Assembly (NCBI GenBank): GCA_001970955.1
Contig: MPUH01000675.1
Span: forward strand, 1-40,514
Direction: 5' to 3'
DNA length: 40,514 bases
Source of the DNA: Stentor coeruleus
Lineage: Eukaryota > Ciliophora > Heterotrichea > Heterotrichida > Stentoridae
Position numbers and translations under genes: made by a program. Numbering within the stretch: the first letter of the stretch is position 1; each line of letters starts with the position of its first letter. The notes under the pieces were generated by a model that was given only the letters and a program-made list of their open reading frames with translations, made no database searches and was not told the DNA's origin. Positions 1 to 11,852 of this stretch are shown piece by piece.

Positions 1-2276
1 ATGAAACCCTTCTTAAAATCAGTTTAGAAAATTTCTATCCTATGATTTCACTTGAAATTGATAAAATTACATACAAATCATTATCAAGTTCTATACTAAC
101 TTTAAATTGGAATCATATATTTATAACCTTAGATACCTCTTTAGGTATATCAATTTCAATAAACAATATTGAAGAAATTCCTAATTATTTAAACACAACA
201 ATATTTGTTGATTCTTCAAACTCAACATTATATTTAGGTTCAAATTTTTTATTCCAAGACACATATAAAGGATTTATATTTAACCTTGAGATTTATACAG
301 GAGTATCAAATATAATAGAAACAATAATTTCTCAATGTTCAGAATGTGACTTATGCCCAGTTTCAGGTAAATGTATACCACTTTGTAATATTGGTGAATA
401 CTATGATTATTTTAAAAAAAAATGCTCAAATTGTCCTAATGAATGCCCAGATGTTTGTAGATCATCAGATTCATGCAATCTTTGTATAGATGAATTTTGT
501 ATTAACTGTAATTCTTATAAAACAAAATCATGCATAGAATGTAGTCCTAATTATGAAGTTATTGATAACTTATGCTTTCCTTGTACATCAAGATTTTATT
601 ACTCTTATTCAACATTGCATTGTGAAAAATGTATTGGATTATGTGAAACATGTTCATCAGAAACATCTTGTTTAACTTGTAAAGAAAACAGTTCTATAAA
701 TTCACAGAAAGAATGCATTTGCGATTTAGGGTATTCATATTCTTTTATAGAAAAATGTGAGAGAAATTATTTTACAGCAACAATTATGCTTAATCAAGAC
801 AATTTAGCAACTTTAGTTTTTAATGAATCTCTTATAAAACCTTTGCAAAACTCTCAAATTGAAGTGTTTATTGATAATAAAAAAACTAAATTTACATTAA
901 GCTCAAATGATAATTCTAAGTATTATATTAAATCTGAAATATCTACTGATGTTAATAAACTTTCAAGTATAAAAATAACAATAATTTCTGAACTAGTTTC
1001 TTGTAATAATGCTTTACTTAAAGATAAGATTTTTGTTGCATCGCTTTTTGTATCAGATGAATTATTGCAGGAAATAAAAATTGAAGCTCAAGCTAAAGCT
1101 GCAAAAGTGCTAGCCGAAACTGCAAGCACAGCTGGAGTTTCAGCTGCATTAGGAGTAAGTTTTTTGAATTTCGATCCCACTTCGCTATTCGATTTTTTAA
1201 ATACCGCTGAAATGTTCTATGCTGTTTACTTAATGAACATTTCATTAAATAAAGTACTAAATGATTTTCTGCTTGGGCTTAGGGTTCAAGATATGCTACC
1301 TAATGTTTATTATTTTACTGTTGAAGAGGATGAAGGTGTAGAAATGCCAGAAAAATTCAAAAAATTAGGATTTAAAAGTAATTTATTACTGATTAATGGA
1401 GGAGGTCAGCTGACTTCATTAACAATAATTGTTGCGCTTTTGGTTATCATTTTGATTATTTCAAAAAAGAATTCTGTGAAGTCTAAGCTGGAAAAAATCC
1501 GCCAAAACTTCAAGTTCAATATATTCCTTCGGTTTTGGCTTCAAACATATTTTGAACTTGCAATACTAAGTGCATTTGGCTTAAAATTCAGTGAATTTGC
1601 AAACCCAACTCAAATTGCAGACGCTATAATGTGCATGATAGTCATAGTAATAACTATTCAGTTTATCCAAACATTAATGATTTTGTTTATGATTTACACA
1701 TTGCTAAAAAGAAGTAAACTTACAGATGAAAATGCAATAAAAGAGTTTGAAATAAAATATGGGACTTTTTTTGATGAATTCAAAACAACTGGTATAAGTA
1801 TGTGGATGTTTTATGTTTTATATATATTAAGAAGGATTTCAATAATTTTTTCTTATTTATATATAAAAGATGGGTATTTACAATTATCAATTTGCCTTTG
1901 TTTTTCTTTAGTAGTATTATTTATATAGATCCCATTATACACTATAATTTTAAGAAACTTTAAAAGTACAAAACAAAATCTTTATCAGTTTTTAAATGAG
2001 TTACTTATAGCTGCATTTTATTGTTTGACAATAGTAAAATTGATGAATGCTGATGTTATTGGCAAATTTGATTATGATAAACTATGCATTAATTTGATTA
2101 TGAGCTCATGGGGATTATGCTTTGGGATAAGTGTTTATACAAATTTAATGAAATTTGTAGAGAAATTAAAGAATTGTTTTAAAAAGTATAGAAGAAACGC
2201 AATGGCAAGTAATAAAATTCATCCAAATAAAGAAGAATGTTATAACACCAAAATAGAAAATGATTTAGAAGAATAG
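1..2276 (+). CDS. Cysteine-rich multi-pass membrane protein, 5'-partial
   Basis: The frame is open from the left edge, so the 5' end is missing; the ATG at 42 is the first Met in the window, not a proven start. The frame runs to a TAG at 1928, which is the end of a 15-nt intron (1914-1928), and then continues in frame to the TAG at 2274-2276. About 739 residues follow the first Met. In order: a beta-rich, LamG-like stretch of about 100 residues (seen only as a pattern), a cysteine-rich block of CxxC spacings at about 105-245 like growth-factor-receptor/furin-like repeats, a linker, then six or seven hydrophobic segments from about 465 onward, ending in a charged tail. Ciliate genomes carry many surface proteins with this plan; their function is mostly unknown. 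The neighbour on the same strand is another large surface receptor. A surface or sensory role is inference. Confidence 0.8.
1914..1928 (+). other. 15-nt intron in the cysteine-rich membrane gene
   Basis: GTATTATTTATATAG: GT start, T9 A10, TAG end. It sits in phase 0, and its last codon would be an in-frame stop. Removing it joins two open stretches in one frame and keeps a hydrophobic segment continuous. Confidence 0.85.
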
Positions 2277-3330
2277 TTAGTTTAAGTTTAAGTTTTAGTT
2301 TATAGAAATTTGCATTAGTAATTTTTATATATTTTAAACGTAAATTGTTGTATTTGAACTCTATAAAATTTGGCTTTTTTTTTTAGATTTTATTTTTATG
2401 TAGGATTTTAATAATAAATAGTATATGCTTTGATTATATGAGCTTTAAAATGAAAAATCTTTTGTAAAATTTTCTTAACTTTAAGCTTTATAGTATACAT
2501 TTTACTTTATATTCAAATAAAACTTTTTAAAATTTTAGGCTTATCTTGAATAGTAATTATAGACATGACTTTGAAATTTTTATTTAATAATTATATTTTA
2601 AAATATTCAAAACACATTTTTGCAAGGATAAAATATATTATGTTGAATTTAGATATAGACTTATGCAATTATATATAAGTAAAATTTATAGAATTAAAGA
2701 AGGAGTATGACTTTAAATTATAATCAGCTAAACTTTTTTTATGCTTTTGAACTACACAACAAAAACTAAAATAAAAAAAAAACATTCAAACTTTTGCATG
2801 TCAAAAATGAATATTAGAGTATCGATAAAAATGGTTAAAGCGTAAATTTTTCCTATAAATTTAAAATTTCATTTTATTAAAATTTTACTATTATCTAGCT
2901 GTTCATGATACTCTTTCAATGTATTTAATTTTTAAATATCTATTCCAACTTTTTCTACCCCAAACTGAAATCCTCCTCATTACTCATCTTTTCTATATAA
3001 TTTCCAAAATATTATTAATTTTACTTTATTATATAGCTTTTACTAATGACTTTATTTAAAGATACTCCGAAATTATTAGAAGTAATTTTAACAACAAAAG
3101 TCTCTAAAAAATTATAATCAAAACTCAAAAAAATTTTATTACCAAAATTTCGCTCAAATACACTCATATCAAGAAAAGCATAACATAAAATTATATTACA
3201 CCAAATCCTTCCCTTCCTATTTAGTTTCCAATTCCCCCTATTTTCTAGTCCAAAAGTCTTCATCTTGACGAAAAAATTCAATATTTTCTATATTTATTCT
3301 ACAAAAATTACTTTCTTAAACCCTTATAAA
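2277..3330. other. Spacer between two tandem plus-strand genes
   Basis: No convincing gene was seen; the short open frames here lack start context or homology. Composition switches along the spacer: it is G-leaning just after the left gene and strongly C-rich, G-poor before the right gene (2941-3000 has 18 C and 1 G). It probably holds the 3' end of the first gene and the promoter of the second. Confidence 0.6.
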
Positions 3331-6300
3331 ATGGTCTTTTTTTGGTATATTTTATCCTTATACCCAGTCCTCAGTGACTATCTTGCCTTTAACAGCATAT
3401 CCTTCGTAAGTTTTAGCATAGAATGGTCTTACCGCAGTTGGTTCAGTTTCTATTTTCACTTCTTCAGGGCTTATAAACCCAATTTCCAATTCAACAATCC
3501 GATTGTACTCATTTCCTTCTCTAACCATAGAATCTTCTTGGGAAGTGACAACAGTTAATGGAATAGCGAATTTTACCCTTAACTTCTGGTGTCTAGGAAC
3601 TTTTCAAATTGTCGCTACATCTAAAGAAATCGATACAGCCTATTCAAAAACTTTTATCGTAAACACTAATGATTTATGCTACCCTTTAACAATAAATTTA
3701 AGTAAGACTTCAGTACTTATCAATGAAACTTTTAAAGTTAATCTTTATGCACAAACAAATACTAGTGAAAAAATTTTATGCCATTATAAAATTGTGGATT
3801 CAAATTACGAAAATATTTATGGGAATTCTGAATCGAGTTTGTCTGTTAAGGAAATCGAGTTTGAGATTTATATGAAAACACCTGGGATAAAGAATATGAT
3901 TGCAGAATGTTATGGTGTTAATTATAACACTTATATAACTAATAGTTTTCAGATTTATGTAAATTCAGCGGATGATTATAAAATTAATATGACGATATTG
4001 GATAATAAGGTAATGATTATAAAGCCTAAAAACATAGCTGAGATGTTTTCTGCAAAAGTTCAAGTTTATAATCGTACAGGAATGATAATAAATGAAGGAT
4101 ATACTGTTTACCTTACAGTTATAGGGAATAATGAACTTTATGGATATGCTTTTGGGGTTGTATCAGCTGGAGAGGCTCTTTTTCCAAATTTGTCATTCAT
4201 GGCTATGGGTTGTTATCAGTTAATAGCAACAAGTTCTAATATTTATTCTAATCCTACAAGTGTAATTTATATAAACGAAACACTTTCAGATAAATATTTA
4301 AAGGTTATTATTAATGATAGGGTAATTATTACACAGTTTAATGCTAATGAAATATTTACTCTTATAGTGCAAATTTATTTTGGAACAAGTCTATATACCG
4401 AAAGCAATTTTGAAGTGAATATATCAAGAATTACATCTAACAGGGTCCTTGAAGACAGTTTTATTGGAAAAAGTATTTCTGGCCAAGTCACATTTAATAA
4501 TTTGTTTCTTAGCACTGAAGGAATTTATGCTTATTATGCATCAGCTCAAGGGACAATAAGTCAATATTCTCAAACTTTTTATGTGACAACAAAGGATTAT
4601 ATAAAAATCACTCTAAACAGCACGGTAAAAATTATCTAGAATATAATCCCTGGAGACATTTTCACGGTTATTTTAGAAGTATTTATTGATAAAAATCTAA
4701 CTATAAGTGAATATAAGACATCTACAATTAACATGTTAATTTATAAAGAAACTAGTATACAAAAAGAACTCTCAGGGTCAACTTATAATGGAATTCTTGT
4801 ATTTACAAATTTATCTTTAGCATTATCAGATAAATACAACATATCAACAAAAAGTGATACTATTAATGATGCTAATCATTTATTGACAATACAAAAATGT
4901 TGTGCTTTATTAAATTTCACCAATGATCAAAAAGTAAATTTTACTTAGCCAGACTGTACTTATTCAGTATTTTCAGTTATTGTAACATTATATAAAAATT
5001 GTTCATATAATGAAATCTTTAAATTACCGACAACAGTTTTTTTAAGTCTTGATCCTGAAGAAAAAATCACAGGAGTTTTAAGCAAAAATACTTTAGAAGG
5101 ACGAGCAGTGTTTGACAATTTGTCAATATCAACTGAAGGAATATATAAAATTCAAGTAAAATCAAATAATACTCATGATTTTTTTTCAGATAATTTTACA
5201 ATAAAAAACGATTTTTATTTGAAAGTTAGTTTGGTCGGCCCAGAGGTAAATACTAAATAGCCGAAAAGCATATTTGATTTGTTTATTATTAATGCAACTG
5301 TTTATGTTGGTGGAAATTTTTCAAGGGTTTTAGACAATGTAAACTTTGAAGTCAATTTGGGTCTTAATTCTGGAAATAGTCTTAAAGGAAAAACTATCAA
5401 TTCAACAGTTTCAGGTGTTGCAGTTTTTAATAATATTTATATTGATAAAATAGGTTCTTATCAAATTTATTCAACTGCTAATGGAGTTCATCAAGGAAAT
5501 CTAAGCACATTAATTAATATTACTAATGATGCCTGTGCTAGGTTAAAATTTGAAAATAATGCAATAGTAATTTTTACTTAGCCTGATAATATTTATTCTA
5601 AATTTTCTGTTATTGTTGGGATCTATAAAAATTGTTCATCTACAGAAAAGTTGAAATTAAATACAACTGTTAATTTAACTATTAATCCTAATGCTAATAA
5701 TACCCCAGGCGTTTTAATGAAAAATACTACAAATGGTGAAGTTATGTTTGAAAATTTGACAATATCGACTATAGGGACATATAGAATAGAAGCAACAGCA
5801 AATAAAACTAATAAAGCTATTTCAAATGAGTTTACAATACATGAACTTTATTTAAATGTTAGTTTAATTGGACCAGAGGTAAGGACTAAATAGCCAAAGC
5901 ATCCTTTCGATTTGTTTAAAATTAAAGTGAGTGTCTGTGTTGGGAAGAATTTTTCAAGGGTTTTTGATAAAGGAAACTATAATATCAGTTTAAGTTTAAC
6001 CTCTAATGATGGGGTTAAAAGAGAAATTATCCAACCAACAGTTTCTGGGGTTGCGGTTTTTAATAATATTTCTCTTGATCAAATTGGGATTTATGAAATT
6101 GCATCAACTACTGATAATGTTAATAAAGGAAATTTAAGCCACCCATTGAATATTACTTATGATCTTTGTGCTAACCTAACTTTTGTGAATAATAAAATTG
6201 TATTTTCTACTTAGCCTGATAATAAATACTCTAGTTTCTCAGTTAATGTAACAATCTATAAAAACTGTTCATTTAAAGAAATATACAACTTAAATAAAAT

Positions 6301-9300
6301 TGTTAATTTAAAACTTTATTCTTCAGAAAATATTACAGGAATTGTAAGTAATGAAACATTTAAAGGAAACACAAGTTGCGAAATTGTTAATGGATATGCA
6401 GTGCTTAATAATCTTTTTATCAAAAAAGAAGGGAAATATAAACTGGTAGCCACAGTAGAAAATGTTAAAGAAGCCTCAAGTAATTTGACAATATATAGTC
6501 TTTATTCGGAAATTTATATAAATGGGTTGGAAGTAAGGACTATATAGCCAAAAATAACGAATTATTCGTTTAATGCTAATGTTGGGATCTATGTTTATGA
6601 TGGTAAAAAAAAATTGAGGACTTGTGATGATGAGATTTTTAATATAACACTATTCATAGCTCCTGAGGTTTTAGATGAAAAAAATAACTCTGTAGTTCCT
6701 AAGATAGAAGTCTTTAATAAAACAGTTTCTGGGATTGCATCTTTCGAAAATCTTAAATTAAATGAAAAAAAGATTTATACAATTTATTCAAACTCTACCG
6801 AAAGTTTCCAAGGAAATCAAAATATCTCAGTAAATATTTCTTATGATTTTTGTGCTAAGTTAGATTTTATAAACGATACAAAAGTAATCTCCACTTATCC
6901 AGACAACATCTTATCTGTATTCTCAGTTAAAGTAGAAACCTATACAAATTGTTTATTTATTGAAAAAGTCAACTTAACTGAAAATGTTTCTTTGGCTCTT
7001 GATACTGAAGAAGAAATCATAGGAAATGTAACTAGTAAATTTATTAATGGGACTGTGGTGTTTGATAATCTCAAAATAAAAAATAGAGGGACTTATAAAT
7101 TAATAACTACAGCAAAAAATGTGCAAAGTGCAATTTCAAATTCTTTCAAAATCTCTAACCTTTATTTCAAAATAAGTTTTATCGGCGAAAAAGTAATGAC
7201 TACATAGCCAAACCGCACTACAAATTTTTTCAGTATTAAAGTTGAAGTTTTTGTTGGCATGAATTTCATAAGAATTTTTAATGAATCAGAATTCAATGTG
7301 AATTTAAGCTTGTTTCCTGAAGCAAAATTAAACGGAATAACAATAAAAACAACAGTTTTAGGGGTTGCAATATTTGATAACCTTTACATTGACCAATTAG
7401 GTGCTTATGAAATTCACGCATCATCTAAAGAAATTCTTGAAACAAATCCTCATGCTACTTTAAACATAACAAACGACTGTCCTGATAATTATTTCCGTTT
7501 TGACAATCAATGCATATTTTGTTATAGATGGTTACAATCAAATGATATTTCAGCATCATTAACTAATTACTTAAAAGATTTAATTTTCAAGTTCTCCCTT
7601 AGTGTAATCCCTGTTCCCTGCGAAACTTTATTCCCATCATCCTTATCATCTAAATTTGGTTTCAACTATTCATGTGAATATTCCTCTAATAACAATTCTA
7701 TAATAGTCCATCTTGGTTACAACAATTCATTATCAGATGAAACAATTTCTTTAAATCCTGGGTTACTTAAAGGGATTAATAATATTTGTGGATATACAGA
7801 AACAAATCTTAATATAAAAATTGCGTATGTACAACCCCTTCCACAACCTGTGGCAAAAATTTTAGCCCCATCAACAGTTTTTTATGACTGTGAAAATTTA
7901 AATCTTGATGGAGGTTTGTCTACAACAGGTATAAAATCAATTTTATACTACAACTGGAAATTAACTTCATCAAATAAAAATTTTACAAGCATAGTTTCAA
8001 ATTTCACGACAAATAGTACTTATCAAATCCTATCTTCAAGTCTTGTAGAAGGAATAATAAATGTTGAACTTACAGTAAAAAATCATATAAACTCTACAAA
8101 CACTACAACTAAATCAGTCATAAGCGCAAAAAGTGCTGGTTTAATAATAGAATTTGATGAAACAATAAAATATTCTTGTTTAGTTTCAAAAACATGCATG
8201 TTTTCAATCAAACAAATAAAAACTTGCCTTCAAGCAAATGATTATGATATAACCTGGACTTTAAAAAATGATGATATTCTTACATCAGATGATCTTAAAA
8301 CTTTTTGGGATTATCAAAACACCCCAAGGGCTATAAAAATTCCAGCAAAACTTTTTATTCCATCAATACTTTATTTTTCTGTTAATGTTTTTAGTGAGAA
8401 ATCTTCTCTTTCTGGTAGCCAGGATCTGAATATTACAATTGAAGCTGAAGAACCTGTTTTTATACTTGAACCATTAAGCGGAAGTGTATCATCTTTAACT
8501 GATTTAACTCTTGATGCTAGTAAAAGTTTTGTAACAAGTTCAAGTGGAGGAATGAAATTTAGTTGGTTTTGTTCATATAATAACGTGAAATGTCCTTTTG
8601 ATTATAATGAAAGTGGAACAGAAATTGTTGTTCCTAAAGAAGTAGCAGAAGCTCATGAAGTTGATTTTATTAGTGTTATTGTATCAACTTATGAAAGTAG
8701 TTTGCGAAGGCTTACAGAGTCTGATTTAAGTGTATCTAGTGTTTTTGTGCCAACTTTTGTTGATTGGATTGTCCCTAATGTTTACATATGTGAGTATTAT
8801 ACGAAAACTCAGCCAAGCGTGATAAATTCAAATAAAGCTTTTGTGTTAAAAGCAATCATTGAAGATAATGGTAATATTTATGAACCAGACTGGGAAATTG
8901 TTGATGAAAGTGGAGCTTTTAATACCCCTTCAAATCAGTTTACTATAAGTATCAACCCTTCTAAACTTACTTTAGGATTAGATTATCAGATAAAATTCCT
9001 AGCGACAGATCAAGAAAATCACCAAAGTTTTTTTTACTACAATTTTTATGTAAACAAGCCACCTTTACCAGGGACATTTATCATAACCCCAAGTCTAGGA
9101 ATAGAAATGGATACAGTCTTTGAATTACTCGCAAATGGATGGACTGACTTTGAAGAAAATTATCCACTTTCTTATATTTTTGGGTACATTTTTAATGATG
9201 CTTATAACATACTCTTACCTTTCTCACAAACAGCATATGGATCTATGAAATTACCTTATATAGGTAAACAAGTACAATTGTTCTTAAAAGTTTATGATTC

Positions 9301-11290
9301 ATTAGAAGATTATACAGAAACTTTGACAAGTATAGAAATGAGTGTTAATGAAAATTTTGATATTACAGAATATGTGAATGAATTTGAGGAATTGATGGGA
9401 AATGCACTTCCTAATGAAATTTCTTTAAATTTACTAACTTTTGCTTCACTTACTGTAAATAGAGACTTATTGATAAATGGGATATTTTCAAACACAAATC
9501 CTTATACTTTGGAAAATATGAATAAATGTTTTAATATTGGGATTGATTTGCTGCTACAATCATTAGAAACATTTTTGCCAACACAAAATAGTTTCGACCT
9601 TAATATAGAAATACTTAATACATTTACTTTAAACCCATATTTAAGGTCAGATGAAAATTTCAATAAAACAATTGATACACTTAGTTCTATTTTAAATATG
9701 ACTAAAGATTTCGGCCTAAACTCAATTCAAGCAAATCGTGTATTGAATGTAATAACAAATTCTATAAATCTTAATAAAGAAGCTGTATACAATAAATCTC
9801 TATATCTGAAAATAGTTTCAAATATTACTGATACTATTTCTTTAGGACTTATAAAAAATATTATTGATATTCAGAATTTATCAACTTTTAGTAATAATGT
9901 CAATATGGATATGGTGCCAATTCAAGCTTTAAATTTCAACAATTTATCTTTAGAATCCTCATCAAAATCTGGAGCTTCAGTTAATTTTCCTAATAATTTT
10001 TCTTCTTTAATGGATTTTTCATCAGAAAGCTTATATTTAGTTTCATTAACTCATTTAAATATAACTGAAAGCAATACTGGCTCTACACCTACAATAGTAT
10101 CAGTTAGTGTTTTTTTAGCTTCGAATCAATCTTTAATAAATGTTCAACTTAATGATTCATATATTTATGTGGAAATCCCAGTATATAACATCAAAAAAAT
10201 CACATCTCCAGAATGTTTTTATTTAGATGAAGTGAAAAACAAATGGTCCACAAATGGTTGCAAAATCGAATCGATAAACGAAAAATCTATTCTTTGTGCA
10301 TGTAATCATTTATCATTTTTTTCAGCAGGTGATAAGGATTTAGTTGAGAATCCTGTTCCTAAACCAGATGATAATGAAACTGATAATAATGAAAATGATA
10401 ATTCAAACCCATCAGCAAAAAAAACAACTGAAGGTTTTTATTTATTCGGAGTTATTTTACTCGTTTATTGTGTACTTGTTATTTATACATTTATTAAGGA
10501 TAAAAATGACATGGAAATGGTTATAGAAAGAGTTAATAACCCAAATTGTAAAGAAAATACTCAAAGATCTAATAGGCAGTTGAATTTATATGGAGATACG
10601 CTTAAGACATCTGCATCAAAGTCGTCTAGTATAAACATAAATCAAAAGCAAAAGAATTTAGGTGAACCTATGCAGGAATCTCAATTAAAAATCTTTGAAT
10701 ATATACTTCAAAATCATAATCTTTTAGGATTGTTTTTCTGTTATAATCCAAGACAGTCTAGGCTTACTAGATCCACTATATTTATTATGGTTACTTTAGG
10801 AAATATGTACTTTATTGGAGTTTTTTATGATGAAAGTCCTGAAAGAAGCAAGGAACATAACAATTCTAAATTTTCAGAAAATATTAATGATTATAATCTA
10901 GGAGATTTTGCTATTATGATTAATTCATCGTTGATTATGATTGCTTTAAGAATAATAATCACTTTATTGACTGCTGAAAAACTAATCGATTTTGAAAAAG
11001 GAAGAGAAGTTGCTTTGAGAGTTATTAAAATAAACATAATAAAAAGGGTTATTGGGCTTTTATTATGCTTGACAATTATTGTGTATTTTAGTTGTAGTAT
11101 TGGCATATTTATCGGCGAGTTTTATATAGAAGTCAGTCATATTTGGATGCTTAATACAATCATTAGTATTATTGTTGACTTATTGTTCACATCTTTTATT
11201 GAAATTTTTATAACTGTGTTTATAGTGTCAAGATTGTTAGAGATATGGAGGAAGTACAAGGAAAGAAAGCTAAAAGAAGAGTATGAATAA
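3331..11290 (+). CDS. Giant polycystin-1-like receptor with Ig-like repeats, REJ-like region and GPS
   Basis: The start at ATG 3331 gives a typical signal peptide (about 19 residues). Removing one 16-nt and eight 15-nt introns fuses seven or more open stretches into one frame of about 2607 residues, ending TAA at 11288-11290. Domains in order: signal peptide; a beta-rich N-terminus; about eleven Ig-like repeats of about 100-117 residues with the recurring core G-x-A-x-F-x-N-L...G-x-Y; a PKD/REJ-like region (DASKSF and LNLDGG-type motifs) at about nt 7840-8770; a helical GAIN-like region; a GPS motif at about 10210-10330 with paired Cys and CACNHLS, where HL-S is the canonical cleavage site; then five membrane helices at about 10430-11260. 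The segment before helix 2 (NPRQSRLTRS) resembles the equivalent part of polycystin-1. No PLAT domain was recognised. N-glycosylation sequons are abundant. The family acts in cell-surface sensing or adhesion and is often paired with a TRPP channel; no such partner lies here. Confidence 0.85.
3406..3421 (+). other. 16-nt intron after the signal-peptide exon
   Basis: GTAAGTTTTAGCATAG. It is 16 nt long, with A at position 10 as in the 15-nt introns. Removing it joins the signal-peptide frame starting at 3331 to the downstream frame, which is offset by one base; no other joining was found. Confidence 0.8.
4010..4024 (+). other. Possible stop-free 15-nt intron (AAG end)
   Basis: GTAATGATTATAAAG, phase 0, with T9 A10, at the position homologous to the proven introns at 4625-7193 and followed, as most of them are, by a proline codon. 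It ends AAG instead of TAG and holds no stop, so it could be spliced or read as five codons (VMIIK). Confidence 0.4.
4322..4336 (+). other. Probable stop-free 15-nt intron (CAG end)
   Basis: GTAATTATTACACAG, phase 0, at the homologous repeat boundary. It shares its last eight bases with the required AGPS intron at 35922-35936, which also ends CAG. No in-frame stop forces splicing, so it may instead be coding (VIITQ). Confidence 0.6.
4625..4639 (+). other. 15-nt intron at a repeat boundary
   Basis: GTAAAAATTATCTAG, phase 0. The TAG would otherwise end the frame; T9 A10 present. Confidence 0.9.
4934..4948 (+). other. 15-nt intron at a repeat boundary (series A, copy 1)
   Basis: GTAAATTTTACTTAG, phase 0, followed by a proline codon. 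It is nearly the same sequence as the intron one module (633 bp) downstream. Confidence 0.92.
5246..5260 (+). other. 15-nt intron at a repeat boundary (series B, copy 1)
   Basis: GTAAATACTAAATAG, phase 0, followed by a proline codon. Matching introns lie at 5879, 6533 and 7193. Confidence 0.92.
5567..5581 (+). other. 15-nt intron at a repeat boundary (series A, copy 2)
   Basis: GTAATTTTTACTTAG, phase 0. It lies exactly 633 bp after series A copy 1. Confidence 0.92.
5879..5893 (+). other. 15-nt intron at a repeat boundary (series B, copy 2)
   Basis: GTAAGGACTAAATAG, phase 0. It lies exactly 633 bp after series B copy 1. Confidence 0.92.
6200..6214 (+). other. 15-nt intron at a repeat boundary (series A, copy 3)
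   Basis: GTATTTTCTACTTAG, phase 0. It lies exactly 633 bp after series A copy 2. Confidence 0.92.
6533..6547 (+). other. 15-nt intron at a repeat boundary (series B, copy 3)
   Basis: GTAAGGACTATATAG, phase 0. It lies 654 bp after series B copy 2. Confidence 0.92.
6884..6898 (+). other. Decayed intron site now read as coding (series A, copy 4)
   Basis: GTAATCTCCACTTAT lies where copies 1-3 have GTA...ACTTAG introns and is followed by the same Pro-Asp codons. The final base is T, so there is no AG acceptor; the 15 nt translate as VISTY and the frame stays open. One base separates it from a normal intron end. Confidence 0.8.
7193..7207 (+). other. 15-nt intron at a repeat boundary (series B, copy 4)
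   Basis: GTAATGACTACATAG, phase 0, followed by a proline codon. It is the last intron that can be placed in this gene. Confidence 0.92.
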
Positions 11291-11852
11291 ATAGGAATCA
11301 AAGGCAGGAAGTAGTTAGATTAGATAATAAAAATCATTATTTTTATAGATTTGATCATGATTAGGAAAAATATCGATTATGATTTATTTGTGATGATTAT
11401 AAATTATGAGTTGCAAGTGATAAATTATATATGCATAAAGAAAATATAACATCAAATAAATTAATCTTTATGCCAAAGATTTAAAATATATCATAAACTT
11501 GCAAAGTATATTTTCTTAAGAATAACACAATAAATTTATTCAAAAAAAATAATTTAAGTTTTTCAATATAAAATTTGGCTAAAGTAACCCATTAGGTTAG
11601 GAAAAAATCTAAGTTTTTAAAATTGAATAGAAAACAGTATCTTTTTAAATTTTCCTTGCAAAAAATAAAGGGCTGATTTTTTATATAGTATTATTAATTG
11701 TAGCAAAATCAATAATATTAATCGAAGTCAGTCTATTTATATATAGATTCTAATTGTTTAAGACCTAAATTACAGAATATTTTATCAATCTTTATAACCA
11801 AAACTCGCCCCAAAAACTTATAACAAATTCTAAAAAAATTAATTATCAACCC
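11291..11852. other. Spacer between convergent genes
   Basis: No gene was seen. The left part is G-leaning and the right part C-leaning (11700-11850). It should hold the 3' ends of both flanking genes. It contains AT-rich runs but no clear repeat. Confidence 0.55.

Larger units (their letters stand above)
4949..7480 (+). repeat. Four tandem copies of a two-domain module of about 633 bp
   Basis: Introns recur alternately in two sequence series: A at 4934, 5567, 6200 and the decayed 6884; B at 5246, 5879, 6533 and 7193. Spacings are 633, 633 and 684 for A and 633, 654 and 660 for B. The protein follows the same alternation: A domains open with P-D-x-x-Y-S-type segments and B domains with P-K or P-N plus an F-S-R-V/I-F-type segment. 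The duplicated unit was therefore a pair of Ig-like domains with two introns, a higher-order repeat inside the longer single-domain repeat array. Confidence 0.8.

Noticed and set aside
3021..3281. 86-residue minus-strand frame
   Set aside because: No homology or domain; it lies in the C-rich flank upstream of a plus gene, where chance frames on the minus strand arise.
3503..7207. Seven separate short genes or a pseudogene with many stops
   Set aside because: All the stretches share one frame, and every stop falls at the end of a 15-nt intron, giving a single continuous repeat protein with a signal peptide and membrane domain.
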